Shown one piece after another: positions 45,596 to 55,900 of a stretch of DNA of 64,000 bases. This DNA comes from Emticicia sp. BO119 (GTDB taxonomy: Bacteria; Bacteroidota; Bacteroidia; Cytophagales; Spirosomataceae). The position numbers and the translations under genes were made by a program. Below the pieces are notes generated by a model. That model was not told the origin of the DNA. It saw nothing but the letters and a program-made list of their open reading frames with translations, and ran no database searches. Location of the stretch: positions 186,001 through 250,000 of the forward strand of contig NZ_JACETV010000004.1 of assembly GCF_013912375.1 (NCBI RefSeq), written 5' to 3'. Each line of letters opens with the position of its first letter. The stretch's first letter is position 1.

Positions 45596-45946
45596 TGTAT
45601 TGATCTATTATATTTTGTTTTTTTCTATGTCAATGATTTAACGACACAAAATAAATGTATGTTTTTTGTACATTTTTGCAGAATAGATGAAATACACAAG
45701 AGAGAAGATGAAAGTAGAAACATAGCTTATATATACATGAAAACCCTTCAAAATAGCCCGAAATGCAGTTTTGATTGCGTGTTAGGGTTTTTTGTCGTCG
45801 AATTGAGAACTTTGGTCTGTTTGATGGTAATTGAATTATTTTAATATTATAGATTTGTTTGCGTTTTGTACTTTCGGTATTAATTAGCCTTACTAAGTTA
45901 TAAACTTTAAAAAGTGCAAAAAAATATAAAAACAATTTAACAATTA
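45596..45946. other. 351-bp divergent intergenic region
   Basis: It separates the second TonB receptor (-) from lytS (+). It contains a possible hairpin, AAAACCCT (45738-45745) with AGGGTTTT (45784-45791), with a 38-base loop and a T-run, preceded by a TACATTTTTG sequence at 45669-45678. This could be a small transcript or nothing. There is no gene I can support. Confidence 0.35.
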
Positions 45947-47002
45947 ATGACAATACTTAATAGAAAAATATCTGTTGAATACCTCTTTCGTCTGCTTTTT
46001 CATATATTGTTCTGGGGAGTATGGGTGGTATGGCCTATTATTAATGCATACTTAAATGACACCGAAAGAGACAGATGGTACTTAGGTCATATTGCCCCGT
46101 TGTCTATTACGCATGTTCCTCAGTTTTTTATTAATACTTTGATTTTAATGCCATTTTTTCTTCGGAAAAGAGGTGTCGGGTCTTATGTGTTTTCTGTCAT
46201 TATCCTGAGTTTCGCTTTTGTTATCATTCAGTATTTACTGAAACTTGGACTGTGGGATAATCCTGTCGATATGAGTGGGCATAGAATCAAACTTTTTGAG
46301 ATGAAGACCATGTTTCCTATTCTCTTTGTCAGTGCCATAAGTACCGTATATGGTCTTATTCTCTACATGGCCGATCAGGAGAAATTAAAAAGAGAGGAAA
46401 AACAGGAAAAACTTCAGGCCGAGCTGTCATTTCTACGCTCACAGATAAGCCCACATTTTATTTTTAATGTATTAAATAGCATAGTTTATCTCATTCGTAC
46501 TAAATCAAGTGCAGCAGAGCCGGTTACTATTCAGCTATCAGAACTCATGCGCTATATGTTATATGAGGCAGATGATGTACAGGTATCTTTAGATAAGGAA
46601 ATCAATTACCTGAATAACTATATAGAGTTGCAAAGGGTAAGATTTGAAGAAGATGTAGAAATAAATATGAAAGTAGAAGGCAATATAGGCTCACAGATTA
46701 TAGAGCCAATGTTACTGATTCCGTTTGTTGAAAATGCGTTCAAACATGGTGTAGGCATGATTGACACGCCTATAATTGATGTATTGGTAAGATGCGATGG
46801 TAATAACCTGTTTTATGAAGTAAAAAATAAAATAGCCCCTGAATTAGCAGAAGACAAAGACAATAGCTCAGGCATTGGTTTGAAGAATGTTAAACGCAGA
46901 TTAGAATTATTATATGCTGAGAAGCACAAATTAGAGATTAAAAAAGAGGATAATTGGTTTATTGTTTCTCTATTTTTACAACTAAAAACAATTGGCTTAT
47001 GA
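45947..47002 (+). CDS. LytS-type sensor histidine kinase
   Basis: This 351-residue membrane kinase has about four transmembrane helices (about 14-140). The His_kinase block QISPHFIFNVLNSIVYLIRTKS carries the phosphorylated His, and the ATPase N box ENAFKHGVG and G box SSGIGLKNVKRRLELLY follow. The family pairs with LytTR response regulators. The stop overlaps the ATG of the next gene (ATGA), so the pair is translationally coupled. The input signal is unknown. Confidence 0.93.
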   Translation: MTILNRKISVEYLFRLLFHILFWGVWVVWPIINAYLNDTERDRWYLGHIAPLSITHVPQFFINTLILMPFFLRKRGVGSYVFSVIILSFAFVIIQYLLKLGLWDNPVDMSGHRIKLFEMKTMFPILFVSAISTVYGLILYMADQEKLKREEKQEKLQAELSFLRSQISPHFIFNVLNSIVYLIRTKSSAAEPVTIQLSELMRYMLYEADDVQVSLDKEINYLNNYIELQRVRFEEDVEINMKVEGNIGSQIIEPMLLIPFVENAFKHGVGMIDTPIIDVLVRCDGNNLFYEVKNKIAPELAEDKDNSSGIGLKNVKRRLELLYAEKHKLEIKKEDNWFIVSLFLQLKTIGL

Positions 47003-47748
47003 CACTCAGATGTATTGCCGTTGATGACGAAAGTATGGGGCGCAAACTCCTGGAAGAGAATATCAGACAAATACCATTCCTGGAGTTGGTTCGTACCTGT
47101 AAAAATCCTTTTGAAGCAATGCAGGCTTTACAAGAGGAGAAAATCGACCTGATGTTTCTTGATATTCAGATGCCTGGTATGTTAGGTACTAAGTTTTTGC
47201 AGAGTTTAAGAGAAAAACCCCTTGTTATTTTTGTAACCGCTTATGCCAACTACGCTGTAGAAAGTTACGATTTGGATGTGGTAGATTATCTGATGAAGCC
47301 GGTAAGTTTAGAACGTTTCACTAAGGCTACTTATAAAGCCCTCGAAATATATACTAAAAATCATGTGGCAGCAACGTCGGCATCGGCTGTATCATCTGCT
47401 GAACATCTTCCAAAAGCCGACGAATTTCCGGATTTTTTCTTTATAAACGTCGAGTACTCGTTAGTCAAGATTATCATAAAAGACATTACCCATATAGAGG
47501 GTTTGAAAGACTATATCAAAATATTTCTTACAACTCAGACCAAACCAATTCTTACCAAATCTACTATGAAGGCAATTGAAGAAAAATTGCCGCCTAAACA
47601 ATTTATGCGTATTCATAAATCTTTTATCGTAAATACCGATAAAATAGAATCAATTAGAGGGCAGCGCATTAAAATTGGTACACACGATATTCCGGTAAGT
47701 GAATCAAGTATTGACGACTTATTGAAACTCTTAAATTATTCCAAATAA
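46999..47748 (+). CDS. LytTR-family response regulator
   Basis: The ATG at 46999 is used because it starts the receiver domain directly (MTLRCIAVDDES) and overlaps the kinase stop by four bases; an in-frame ATG lies at 46954 within lytS. The 249 residues comprise a receiver with phospho-acceptor Asp55 in DLMFLDIQMPG and Lys in DYLMKPVSL. An Ala/Ser linker leads to a LytTR DNA-binding domain (FMRIHKSFIVNTDKIESIRG). It probably regulates nearby or other surface genes; the dehydrogenase gene starts 22 bases later. Confidence 0.93.
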   Translation: MTLRCIAVDDESMGRKLLEENIRQIPFLELVRTCKNPFEAMQALQEEKIDLMFLDIQMPGMLGTKFLQSLREKPLVIFVTAYANYAVESYDLDVVDYLMKPVSLERFTKATYKALEIYTKNHVAATSASAVSSAEHLPKADEFPDFFFINVEYSLVKIIIKDITHIEGLKDYIKIFLTTQTKPILTKSTMKAIEEKLPPKQFMRIHKSFIVNTDKIESIRGQRIKIGTHDIPVSESSIDDLLKLLNYSK

Positions 47749-47770
47749 AACCCGTTCACCAGATTTTACT

Positions 47771-50584
47771 ATGATGAAGTACAAAAAGTTTACAAATCTA
47801 TTTGTAGGGGGGCTTTTTATTGCCCTTCAAAGCCTTGCTCAGGCACCTGAAGAAAACCGTTTTACTAAAATAGTTTTAGGCGAAAAATTGGACGAGCCTA
47901 TGGAAATGGCTTTATTGAAAGACGGTCGTGTTTTATTTGTTGAGCGTAAGGGTGCATTGAAACAATACAGCCCTGTTACTAAGGAAATCAAAACATTGGC
48001 TACGATTCCGGTTAATACCAAATATACTAATCGCCAGGGAGTAAAACGTGAGGCGGAAGAAGGTCTGATGGGATTGATACAAGACCCGAATTTTGAGAAG
48101 AACCACTGGATTTATATGTATTATGCCGACCCTGACGTAGCAAAACATGTGCTGGCTCGTTGGGAGTTAAAAGGTGAAGAATTAGTGGAAACTTCAAAGA
48201 AAATTCTTTTGGAAGTACCAACCCAGAGAGAAGAATGTTGTCATACAGGTGGTGGAATGGTTTTTGACAAAGCCGGGAATCTGTTTCTGACGGTTGGTAA
48301 TAATACCAGCAATAGTAATTCAGATGGATATGCCACGATTGACGAACGTCCGAATCAGGAAAACTGGGACGACCAACGTGGTGCAGCCAATACTAACGAT
48401 TTACGCGGGAAAATCCTGAGAATTAAACCTGAAGCGAATGGAACCTATTCAATCCCTAAAGGGAATCTTTTTCCGGAAGGTACCCCTAAAACCCGCCCGG
48501 AAATCTATACAATGGGTCATCGTAACCCCTGGAGACCAAGCATTGACAGCAAAACAGGTTATTTATACTGGGGAGAAGTAGGCCCGGATGCCTCCAAGGA
48601 TTCAGAGCGTGGCCCACGTGGGTATGATGAGTTTAATCAGGCCAAAGGTCCAGGCTTTTTTGGCTGGCCATACTTTATTGGCGATAGCAAGCCTTATACA
48701 GACTGGGATTTTGTAACCAATAAACCCAAACCGGACTCACAATTTGACCCTGCCAAACCTATTAATGATTCTCCGAATAACACAGGGTTAAGAGAATTAC
48801 CACCTGCACAGAAAGCCTTTATCTGGTATCCGTATGCTATCTCAGAAGAATTTCCGTTGGTCGGAAGCTCAGGTCGTAGTGCTACCGGCGGCCCTGTGTA
48901 CCGCCGCTCTGATTTTCCGAATGCCAAACGTCCGTTTCCAGATTATTATGAAGGCAAATGGCTGATTGTAGAGTTTATGCGTGGCTGGATTATGAGTATA
49001 ACAATGGATGAAAACGGTAATTATAAGTCAATGGAGCGTTTTATGCCTAATACTGATTTTGGTAGTGCCATTGATATAGACTTTGCCCCTGATGGAGATT
49101 TATATGTATTAGAATATGGTACTGCCTGGTTTAAAGGTAATGACAACGCACGCCTGGTAAAAGTAGAATACAACGCAGGTAATCGTAAGCCCGAAGTACA
49201 GATTGCCGCTGATAAGACAGGGGGGGCTATTCCGCTTAAAGTAAATTTATCTTCTGAAGGCAGTAAAGATGCAGATGGCGATGTACTGTCTTATGAATGG
49301 AAAGTAAGTAATAAGACGGCCGGAACAAGGGTATTTAAAACGGCTAACCCTATTGTAAGTTTTGATAAGGCAGGTGTTTATAAAGCTACGTTAACAGTAA
49401 CAGACTCTAAAGGTGCTAAAAACAGCCAGTCGTTAGATATTAAAGTAGGAAATGAGCCTCCGGTGGTGGCTTTTGATATTATGAAAGGTAATAAAACTTT
49501 CTACTTCCCGAATAAGCCAATAGAATATGATGTAAAAGTAGAAGACAAAGAAGATGGTAGCTTGAAGAATGGAAAAATCAAACCCGAACAGGTAGCCGTA
49601 AATATAGATTATATGCCTATCGGCTATGATAAAATTGAAGTTTCTCAAAACCACCGGGGGGCTGATGCAACGGCTTTTGCTTCAACCGGACAGCGTTTAA
49701 TTGAGGCCAGCGACTGCAAAGCCTGCCATGTGATTGATAAAAAATCAGTAGGGCCAAGTTATAATGATATTGCCAATAAGTACAGAGGGAATACCGCAAT
49801 GGTAGAAACATTGGCTAAAAAAGTAATTAATGGGGGAATGGGCGTTTGGGGCGAACACGCTATGAGTGCGCACCCGCAACTTTCACAAAGTGATGCTACC
49901 TCAATGGTTGAATACATTTTAAGCATAGGTGAGAAAAAAGATATAAAAACCTATCCTACCACAGGCAGTTATACAACAGCTATCCCTGCCGGGCAAAAAG
50001 AAAACGGTTCTTTTGTATTAAGGGCTTCTTATAAAGACAGGGGTACTAAACTCATGCCGGCTTTAGCTTCAGAACAGACGATTGTTTTAAGAAACTCTTT
50101 CTTAGACCCTGAATTAGCTAATAAAGCCAGAGGTACACAAAAAGTAATGACGCCTTCGAAATCATTCTTTATGGTAGGTAATGATTCTTATATTGGGTAT
50201 GATAAAATAGATTTCACTAATATAAGCCAGATTGACTTTTATGTACAGGCAACCACCCGTGTAGGAGCCGCAGGAGGGATAATAGAAATCCACCTTGACT
50301 CTCCTACTGGCCCATTGGCAGGTAAGACAGAAATGATTGCAGTAAAAGAACCAGCCCCGTTCCGCCCGCCGACACAAGGGCAGCAAGCGCAGGCAAATGA
50401 CCTTCCGGGTGTAAGACCAGAAATGGTGATGGCTGTAAGAAGAGGGGCAGTTATGGCCCCTGTAAAAATATCAGCAGAGGGTTTCCATGATGTATATTTT
50501 GTCTTTAAAAACGAAAAAGCATTAGCTACGCAAATTGTAATGCAATTAATGGGAATAGATTTTAAAAGTAATGGTAACTTGTAA
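47771..50584 (+). CDS. PQQ-type sugar dehydrogenase fused to PKD, cytochrome c and C-terminal CBM-like domain
   Basis: A 937-residue secreted multidomain protein: signal peptide (residues 1-24) and a glucose/sorbosone dehydrogenase propeller (about 28-465; REECCHTGGGMVFDKAGNLF, YTMGHRNPWRPS). A PKD domain (about 475-560; DGDVLSYEWKVSN) and a cytochrome c domain with CKACH at about 647-651 (ASDCKACHVIDKKSVGPSY) follow. The C-terminal region (about 730-930) resembles a family 6 carbohydrate-binding module. It likely oxidises a sugar in the periplasm or at the surface and passes electrons to its own haem. The next gene starts 33 bases later. Confidence 0.87.
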   Translation: MMKYKKFTNLFVGGLFIALQSLAQAPEENRFTKIVLGEKLDEPMEMALLKDGRVLFVERKGALKQYSPVTKEIKTLATIPVNTKYTNRQGVKREAEEGLMGLIQDPNFEKNHWIYMYYADPDVAKHVLARWELKGEELVETSKKILLEVPTQREECCHTGGGMVFDKAGNLFLTVGNNTSNSNSDGYATIDERPNQENWDDQRGAANTNDLRGKILRIKPEANGTYSIPKGNLFPEGTPKTRPEIYTMGHRNPWRPSIDSKTGYLYWGEVGPDASKDSERGPRGYDEFNQAKGPGFFGWPYFIGDSKPYTDWDFVTNKPKPDSQFDPAKPINDSPNNTGLRELPPAQKAFIWYPYAISEEFPLVGSSGRSATGGPVYRRSDFPNAKRPFPDYYEGKWLIVEFMRGWIMSITMDENGNYKSMERFMPNTDFGSAIDIDFAPDGDLYVLEYGTAWFKGNDNARLVKVEYNAGNRKPEVQIAADKTGGAIPLKVNLSSEGSKDADGDVLSYEWKVSNKTAGTRVFKTANPIVSFDKAGVYKATLTVTDSKGAKNSQSLDIKVGNEPPVVAFDIMKGNKTFYFPNKPIEYDVKVEDKEDGSLKNGKIKPEQVAVNIDYMPIGYDKIEVSQNHRGADATAFASTGQRLIEASDCKACHVIDKKSVGPSYNDIANKYRGNTAMVETLAKKVINGGMGVWGEHAMSAHPQLSQSDATSMVEYILSIGEKKDIKTYPTTGSYTTAIPAGQKENGSFVLRASYKDRGTKLMPALASEQTIVLRNSFLDPELANKARGTQKVMTPSKSFFMVGNDSYIGYDKIDFTNISQIDFYVQATTRVGAAGGIIEIHLDSPTGPLAGKTEMIAVKEPAPFRPPTQGQQAQANDLPGVRPEMVMAVRRGAVMAPVKISAEGFHDVYFVFKNEKALATQIVMQLMGIDFKSNGNL

Positions 50585-50617
50585 AATCATTTAAACTATT
50601 CAACCTACTTGTATATT

Positions 50618-52300
50618 ATGAAAATCCTGAAATTCAGAACAATCCTTTCAGGGGTTGTTCTTTTATCGTTCAATCTGGTTTTGTTCGGGCAGAAACTATC
50701 TTCTGGTCCACAGGTGCTGACTTTTCATTCAGATACCGACGACACAGAGCAACCTTATGGTTTATATCTACCTAAAAACTATAATCCAAAGAAAAAGTAT
50801 CCGCTTGTTGTGATGTTGCATGGAGCCGGCTCTAACCACCGTTTGGCTTTACGCCGGGTATTTGGTAAAAGTAATGCCGAAGGAGAGTCAGATGTAGAAG
50901 CAAGCCGTTATTTCCCTGAGTGGAAAGATGTTGAGTATATTGTAATAAGCTCTTTCGCCCGAGGTACTATGGGGTATCAGGGAGTAGTGGAAAAAGATGT
51001 AATGGATATGCTTGCAGATACTAAAAAGCGTTTTAATATTGATGAAAACCGCACGTATCTGACAGGCCTATCAATGGGTGGCGGTGGAACTATGTGGATT
51101 GGCCTGAGCCGTCCTGATATTTGGGCTGCTATTGCACCAGTTTGTCCGGCTCCTCCGGGCGGAACTTTAGAATTAGTGCCCAATGCCCTTAATTTTCCGG
51201 TGTATTTTTTTCAGGGAGACGCCGACCCTGCTGTGAAAGTAGATTCAACGCGTAAATGGGTTCAACGACTGAAAGACGCCGGAACACAGGTTGAATATAC
51301 CGAGTATCCGGGAGTGAAACATGATAGCTGGGTAAATGCCTATAAAGATGAGTTTATTTTTGATTGGTTTGCCAGGCATAAACGTAATCCAATGCCTGAG
51401 CGTGTACGCTTTGCTACCAGCCAGTATAAACATAATAAGGCTTACTGGGTAACTTTAGATGAATTGACACCGGGTATAACCGCTTTGATAGATGCTAAAT
51501 TTACAGGCAAGAATCATTTGGAAATTACTACTAAAGGCTTGAAAACCTTTACGCTTAATCTGACAGACCACCCAAGCTTCAAATCAAAATCACCTTTAGA
51601 ACTGGTGATTAACGGTCAGACAATTCGGGCAGATGCAGGTGCCATACTAACACTAACACAAAGTGGAGATGCCTGGGCAGTAAATGCGCTGAATACTCTA
51701 ACCTCTGCCAAAAAAACAGGAGCTGAAGGCCCGATGTCTGAGGCTATTGCCAGCCGCCACATATATGTTTATGGAACAGGTGGAAGTCCGTCACCTGATG
51801 AATTAGCCAAAAGACGTGCAGAGGCCCAAAAGGCTATGGAATGGTCTACTTATAGAGGCGATTTCTTAGGGAGAGTAATGGTTTTTCCGCGTTTATTAAG
51901 TGATAAAGAAGTTCGGGCAAGTGATATCGAAAGCTCTAATCTGATTCTGTTTGGTAACAAAGAAACCAATAGTCTGATTGAGAAATATAATGATAAGCTC
52001 CCTTTATCATTAAAAGCATCAGCAGATAGTTATGGGCTGGCCTATGTATTTCCTTTAGGAAACCATTACGTATTGGTAAATTCGGGTTTACCCTGGTGGA
52101 CATTATCAGATAATCCGAATGCTCCCACACGTCAGAACTCCCCCGCACCGATGAACATTTTAGGCAGATTTCAGGATTTTGTACTCTTCAAAGGAACTAT
52201 CAATACTGTAGTATCTGGCGGAAGGTTCAATAATGACTGGACACTACCAGCTGCAGAAGCTGATAAAATGAAAGCCTCTGGTGTGGTGGTTTTTAAATAG
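50618..52300 (+). CDS. Secreted prolyl-oligopeptidase/carboxylesterase-like hydrolase
   Basis: The ATG at 50618 is chosen (MKILKFRTILSGVVLLSFNL, signal peptide); an in-frame TTG lies at 50609. The 560 residues comprise an alpha/beta-hydrolase domain (about 40-260). Elements are PLVVMLHGAGSNHR (oxyanion), the nucleophile Ser152 in GLSMGGGGT, Asp in FQGDADPAVKVD and His in PGVKHDSW. A C-terminal beta-rich domain follows (about 270-560). It probably cleaves ester or peptide linkages on polysaccharide-associated substrates. It is cotranscribed with the dehydrogenase by position. Confidence 0.85.
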   Translation: MKILKFRTILSGVVLLSFNLVLFGQKLSSGPQVLTFHSDTDDTEQPYGLYLPKNYNPKKKYPLVVMLHGAGSNHRLALRRVFGKSNAEGESDVEASRYFPEWKDVEYIVISSFARGTMGYQGVVEKDVMDMLADTKKRFNIDENRTYLTGLSMGGGGTMWIGLSRPDIWAAIAPVCPAPPGGTLELVPNALNFPVYFFQGDADPAVKVDSTRKWVQRLKDAGTQVEYTEYPGVKHDSWVNAYKDEFIFDWFARHKRNPMPERVRFATSQYKHNKAYWVTLDELTPGITALIDAKFTGKNHLEITTKGLKTFTLNLTDHPSFKSKSPLELVINGQTIRADAGAILTLTQSGDAWAVNALNTLTSAKKTGAEGPMSEAIASRHIYVYGTGGSPSPDELAKRRAEAQKAMEWSTYRGDFLGRVMVFPRLLSDKEVRASDIESSNLILFGNKETNSLIEKYNDKLPLSLKASADSYGLAYVFPLGNHYVLVNSGLPWWTLSDNPNAPTRQNSPAPMNILGRFQDFVLFKGTINTVVSGGRFNNDWTLPAAEADKMKASGVVVFK

Positions 52301-52324
52301 TAGTACTCTTTTTTAATAGAGCAG

Positions 52325-52369
52325 ACGTGCTTTGTTCCGGATATAATTTTCCGGAACAAAGCACGTTTT
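52325..52369 (+). terminator. Strong terminator of the dehydrogenase-esterase operon
   Basis: ACGTGCTTTGTTCCGG (52325-52340) pairs perfectly with CCGGAACAAAGCACGT (52351-52366), a 16-bp stem with a 10-base loop ending in TTTT. Confidence 0.92.
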
Positions 52370-52399
52370 AGTTTAAATTACTTAAATTCTGGCATTAGA

Positions 52400-52432
52400 T
52401 TTGACTTATTAGGAGAAATTATAGTAGCTTTG
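52400..52432 (+). promoter_or_regulatory. Promoter of the small membrane protein gene at 52442
   Basis: TTTG (52400-52403), a 21-base spacer, and TAGCTTTG (52425-52432) match the Bacteroidetes consensus. The expected start site (about 52439) is only about 3 bases before the ATG, so the message may be leaderless or nearly so. Confidence 0.72.
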
Positions 52433-52441
52433 CAACCCTAA

Positions 52442-52816
52442 ATGAGAAAAAATACTTACATATCACGTTCTTTTGGGCTACTCATGTTTATGATGGTGGT
52501 TCTGACGAGTGTTTTAGGTAAACAGATTTACCATACACACTCCAATGAGGTACCTGTTGCAGCAGAGAAAATAAAATCCAAAAAGACCAATAAAGAAGAG
52601 CAGTCAAAAGAACAGACGGTTGTAAGTGAAGTATCTTTAGAGGTAGTTGTGCCGAGCCATGCTTTCGATTTTGGACACTACGATATCATTTTACCTGCTC
52701 CGCAAATTATTTATGTAATCGTTGAGACGTCTGTTAAAACTTTTACAAAACCACTTTACAGGCTATCGTATTTCGAAAAATTGTTTGAGCATTATATTGC
52801 TCCCAATGCACCGTAG
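52442..52816 (+). CDS. Hypothetical membrane-anchored protein, 124 aa
   Basis: This small protein has an N-terminal hydrophobic segment (about 10-27), then IYHTHSNEVPV, a charged Lys/Glu-rich linker, and a C-terminal half with LPAPQIIYVIVETSV and a tail of RLSYFEKLFEHYI. No family is recognised. It has its own promoter and lies 99 bases before secDF, so it could be carried on the secDF transcript. Function unknown. Confidence 0.65.
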   Translation: MRKNTYISRSFGLLMFMMVVLTSVLGKQIYHTHSNEVPVAAEKIKSKKTNKEEQSKEQTVVSEVSLEVVVPSHAFDFGHYDIILPAPQIIYVIVETSVKTFTKPLYRLSYFEKLFEHYIAPNAP

Positions 52817-52915
52817 TTTTCTGACCCTGTATGGGGTGTCTCCTTCTTTTCATTCATGAGTTCTTCATGAAATCGGTTAATCATTCAATTTTATTTTTTT
52901 AAATTATTCCCTATA

Positions 52916-55900
52916 ATGAACAACAGAGGTGGAATTATAGCACTTTTAGTGGCTTTTGTAACACTTAGTGCTTACTTTTTATTACGTACCTGGAAAGCAA
53001 ACGACATCAGAAATGATGCAGAAGCATTTGCTACTGATAAAAAAACAGGCAAAATAGATTTAGCCAAGAAACAAAGATACCTTGATTCTTTGTGGAAACA
53101 ACCTGTATTTTTAGGTACAACAACTGAAGACCTTACCAAACAGGAGTTAGGCTTGGGTCTTGACTTGCAAGGCGGTATGAGTGTGATTCTTGAGGTTTCT
53201 CCTGCCGAAATCGTTCGTTCTTTAGCCGGAGGCTCAAGAGACCCTAAAGTAGCTACTGCTATTGCCAACGCACAAAAAAGGGCAGTTACAAGCAGTGCAA
53301 ATTTTGTTGATTTATTTGCTGAAGAATTCAAAAAACTGGCTTCAGATGTAAAACTGGCAAAGGTTTTCTCCAATAGTTCTAACCGTGGTACACTTAGCCT
53401 GGAGTCTTCAGATAGTCAGGTCGTTAGCTATATTAAAAAAGAAGTTGATGGTGCTTTTGACCGTGCTTTCAGAATTATCCAGACACGTGTCGATAAATTC
53501 GGGGTTGCTAACCCTAACTTACAAAGATTGTCGGGTACAAACCGTATTCAGGTAGAGCTACCTGGTGTTGATAATCCTGACCGTGTACGTAAATTATTAT
53601 CAGGTGCAGCAAAATTAGAGTTCTGCGAAGTATATACCATGCAGGAAATTGCGCCTTCGTTCGATGGTCTGGCAGGTATTTTACTGCAAATGGATATTGA
53701 TGCCAAAAGTAAGGCAACAGCCACGAGCGGGACTAAAAAAGACACAACTGCTACTGCAACAACTGCCAGCACCGATACCTCTAAAAACAGTTTAAGTGCA
53801 CAGTTAGCAGGTGGTGGTGCAAAAGGCGATTCTACCAAAAAAGATTCTGCTTCTCTGGCACAGCGTCAGAACAATGCTTTCAGTAACTTGTTTATTCCAA
53901 CGGGTTATGGCGTGGCTGTTCGTACAAAAGATATAGCCCGTGTGAAAGAGGTAATGGATCGTTCAGATGTGCGTGCGTTGTTCCCGGCCAATGCAAGTTA
54001 TGTATTTGATATTAAGCCACGTGCAAACGGCACAAATGTGAATGAGGAAATTGTAGATATGTATTTCGTAAAAGATTTAGGCAAAGCTCCGTTAGAAGGT
54101 GATGTAGTAACAAATGCTAATCAGGATTATGACGAGCGTGGAAAACCGGCCGTAGAAATGCAGATGAATGCTGAAGGTGCAAGAAAATGGAAAGCATTAA
54201 CAGGAGCTAACATTGGCCGTCCGATTGCCATCATTCTTGATAATTATGTGTATTCTGCACCAAATGTAAATGGTGAAATTGGTGGTGGTCGTTCAAGTAT
54301 TGCTGGTAACTTTACAGTAGAAGAAGCACAAGATTTAGCGAACGTATTGAAAGCCGGTAAATTACCTGCGCCTACCAACATTATCTCTGAAGACGTTGTG
54401 GGTGCAACTGTAGGGTCAGAAGCAGCACGTGCGGGTATTATATCATCATTGATAGGTCTATTGGTAGTATTAGGCTTCGTATTAATTTATTATAACAAAG
54501 CCGGTGTAATTGCCGATATCGCCCTTATCGTTAACTTATTCCTGTTATTAGGAGTTATGGCTTCATTTGGTGCAACTCTGACACTACCGGGTATCGCTGG
54601 TATGGTATTATCAGTTGGGGTATCAGTTGATGCGAACGTACTGATTTATGAGCGTATCAAGGAAGAATTGGCTTTGGGCAAAACCTTTAAAGACGCAGTA
54701 AGAGATGGTTTCAAAAATGCGATGTCATCTATCATCGACTCAAACGTAACTACATTGATTACAGGGGTTGTCTTATTTGCTTTTGGTACAGGTCTAATTC
54801 TTGGTTTCGCTACTACACTCTTAATTGGTATCTTCACCTCTTTATTCTCTGCTATCTTTATTTCGAGATTATTGTTTGAATACTATATTGGTAAAGGGAA
54901 AAATATTTCGTTTACTACTAAGTGGTCTGAGAAATTATTCAAAGATTCTCAGTTCGATTTCGTATCAAAACGTAAATTATACTACACTATTTCAAGTGCC
55001 ATAATTATTGCTGGTATTGTTTCAATTTTCTTTAAAGGATTTGGTTTAGGGGTAGATTTCTTAGGTGGTCGTACTTATATTGCAAAGTTTGAGAAAACGG
55101 TGAATACTGAGGATATCGAAAGAGCTCTGAAACCAACTTTCGAAGGTCAGGCAATTGAGGTAAAAACTTTCGGAAATTTCGAACAGGTAAAAATTACTAC
55201 TCCTTACAAAATCGAGAATACCAATACAGATGTTGAAAAAGAATTGCAAGCCAGCGTAAATAAGGCTATTGCTAATGTAAACGGTAATTCAGGTAAGGTA
55301 GTAAGTTCGTCTAAAGTTGGACCAACCATTGCCAATGACGCAATCTGGGGTGCAGTGAAAGCAGTATTACTGTCGATAGCGTTAGTATTTGCCTATATCT
55401 ACATACGGTTCCGGAAACTCGCTTTCGGTTATGGCGCGTTGGTAGCGTTATCACATGACGTCCTGATTATCCTTGGGGTGTTCTCTATCCTGCGTGGTTT
55501 CTTGCCATTCTCGTTAGATGTTGACCAGGCTTTTGTTGGTGCGGTACTAACTATTATGGGGTATTCAATGAATGATACCGTTGTAGTATTCGACCGTGTA
55601 CGTGAGTACCTGTCTGAAAAGCGTGGTGTAAAAGAAGATATTCCAACGGTTATCAACAATGCCTTGAACAGCACTTTGAGCAGAACGGCAGTAACAGGTT
55701 TCTCTACTTTGTTAGTACTCCTTGTATTATTGATTTTTGGTGGTGAAACTATCCGTGGTTTCGTATTTGCAATGTTTATCGGGGTAATTGTAGGTACTTA
55801 CTCTTCGTTATTCGTAGCAACACCAATCGTTGTTGATGGTATGCAACGTGATATTAAGAAAGAAGAAGAAAAGCTGGCAGCTGCTCCGGTAGTAGTTGAA

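Noticed and set aside
45659-45844. 61-residue frame in the lytS upstream region
   Set aside because: It has no recognisable domain or signal and overlaps the candidate promoter and hairpin; it is probably chance.
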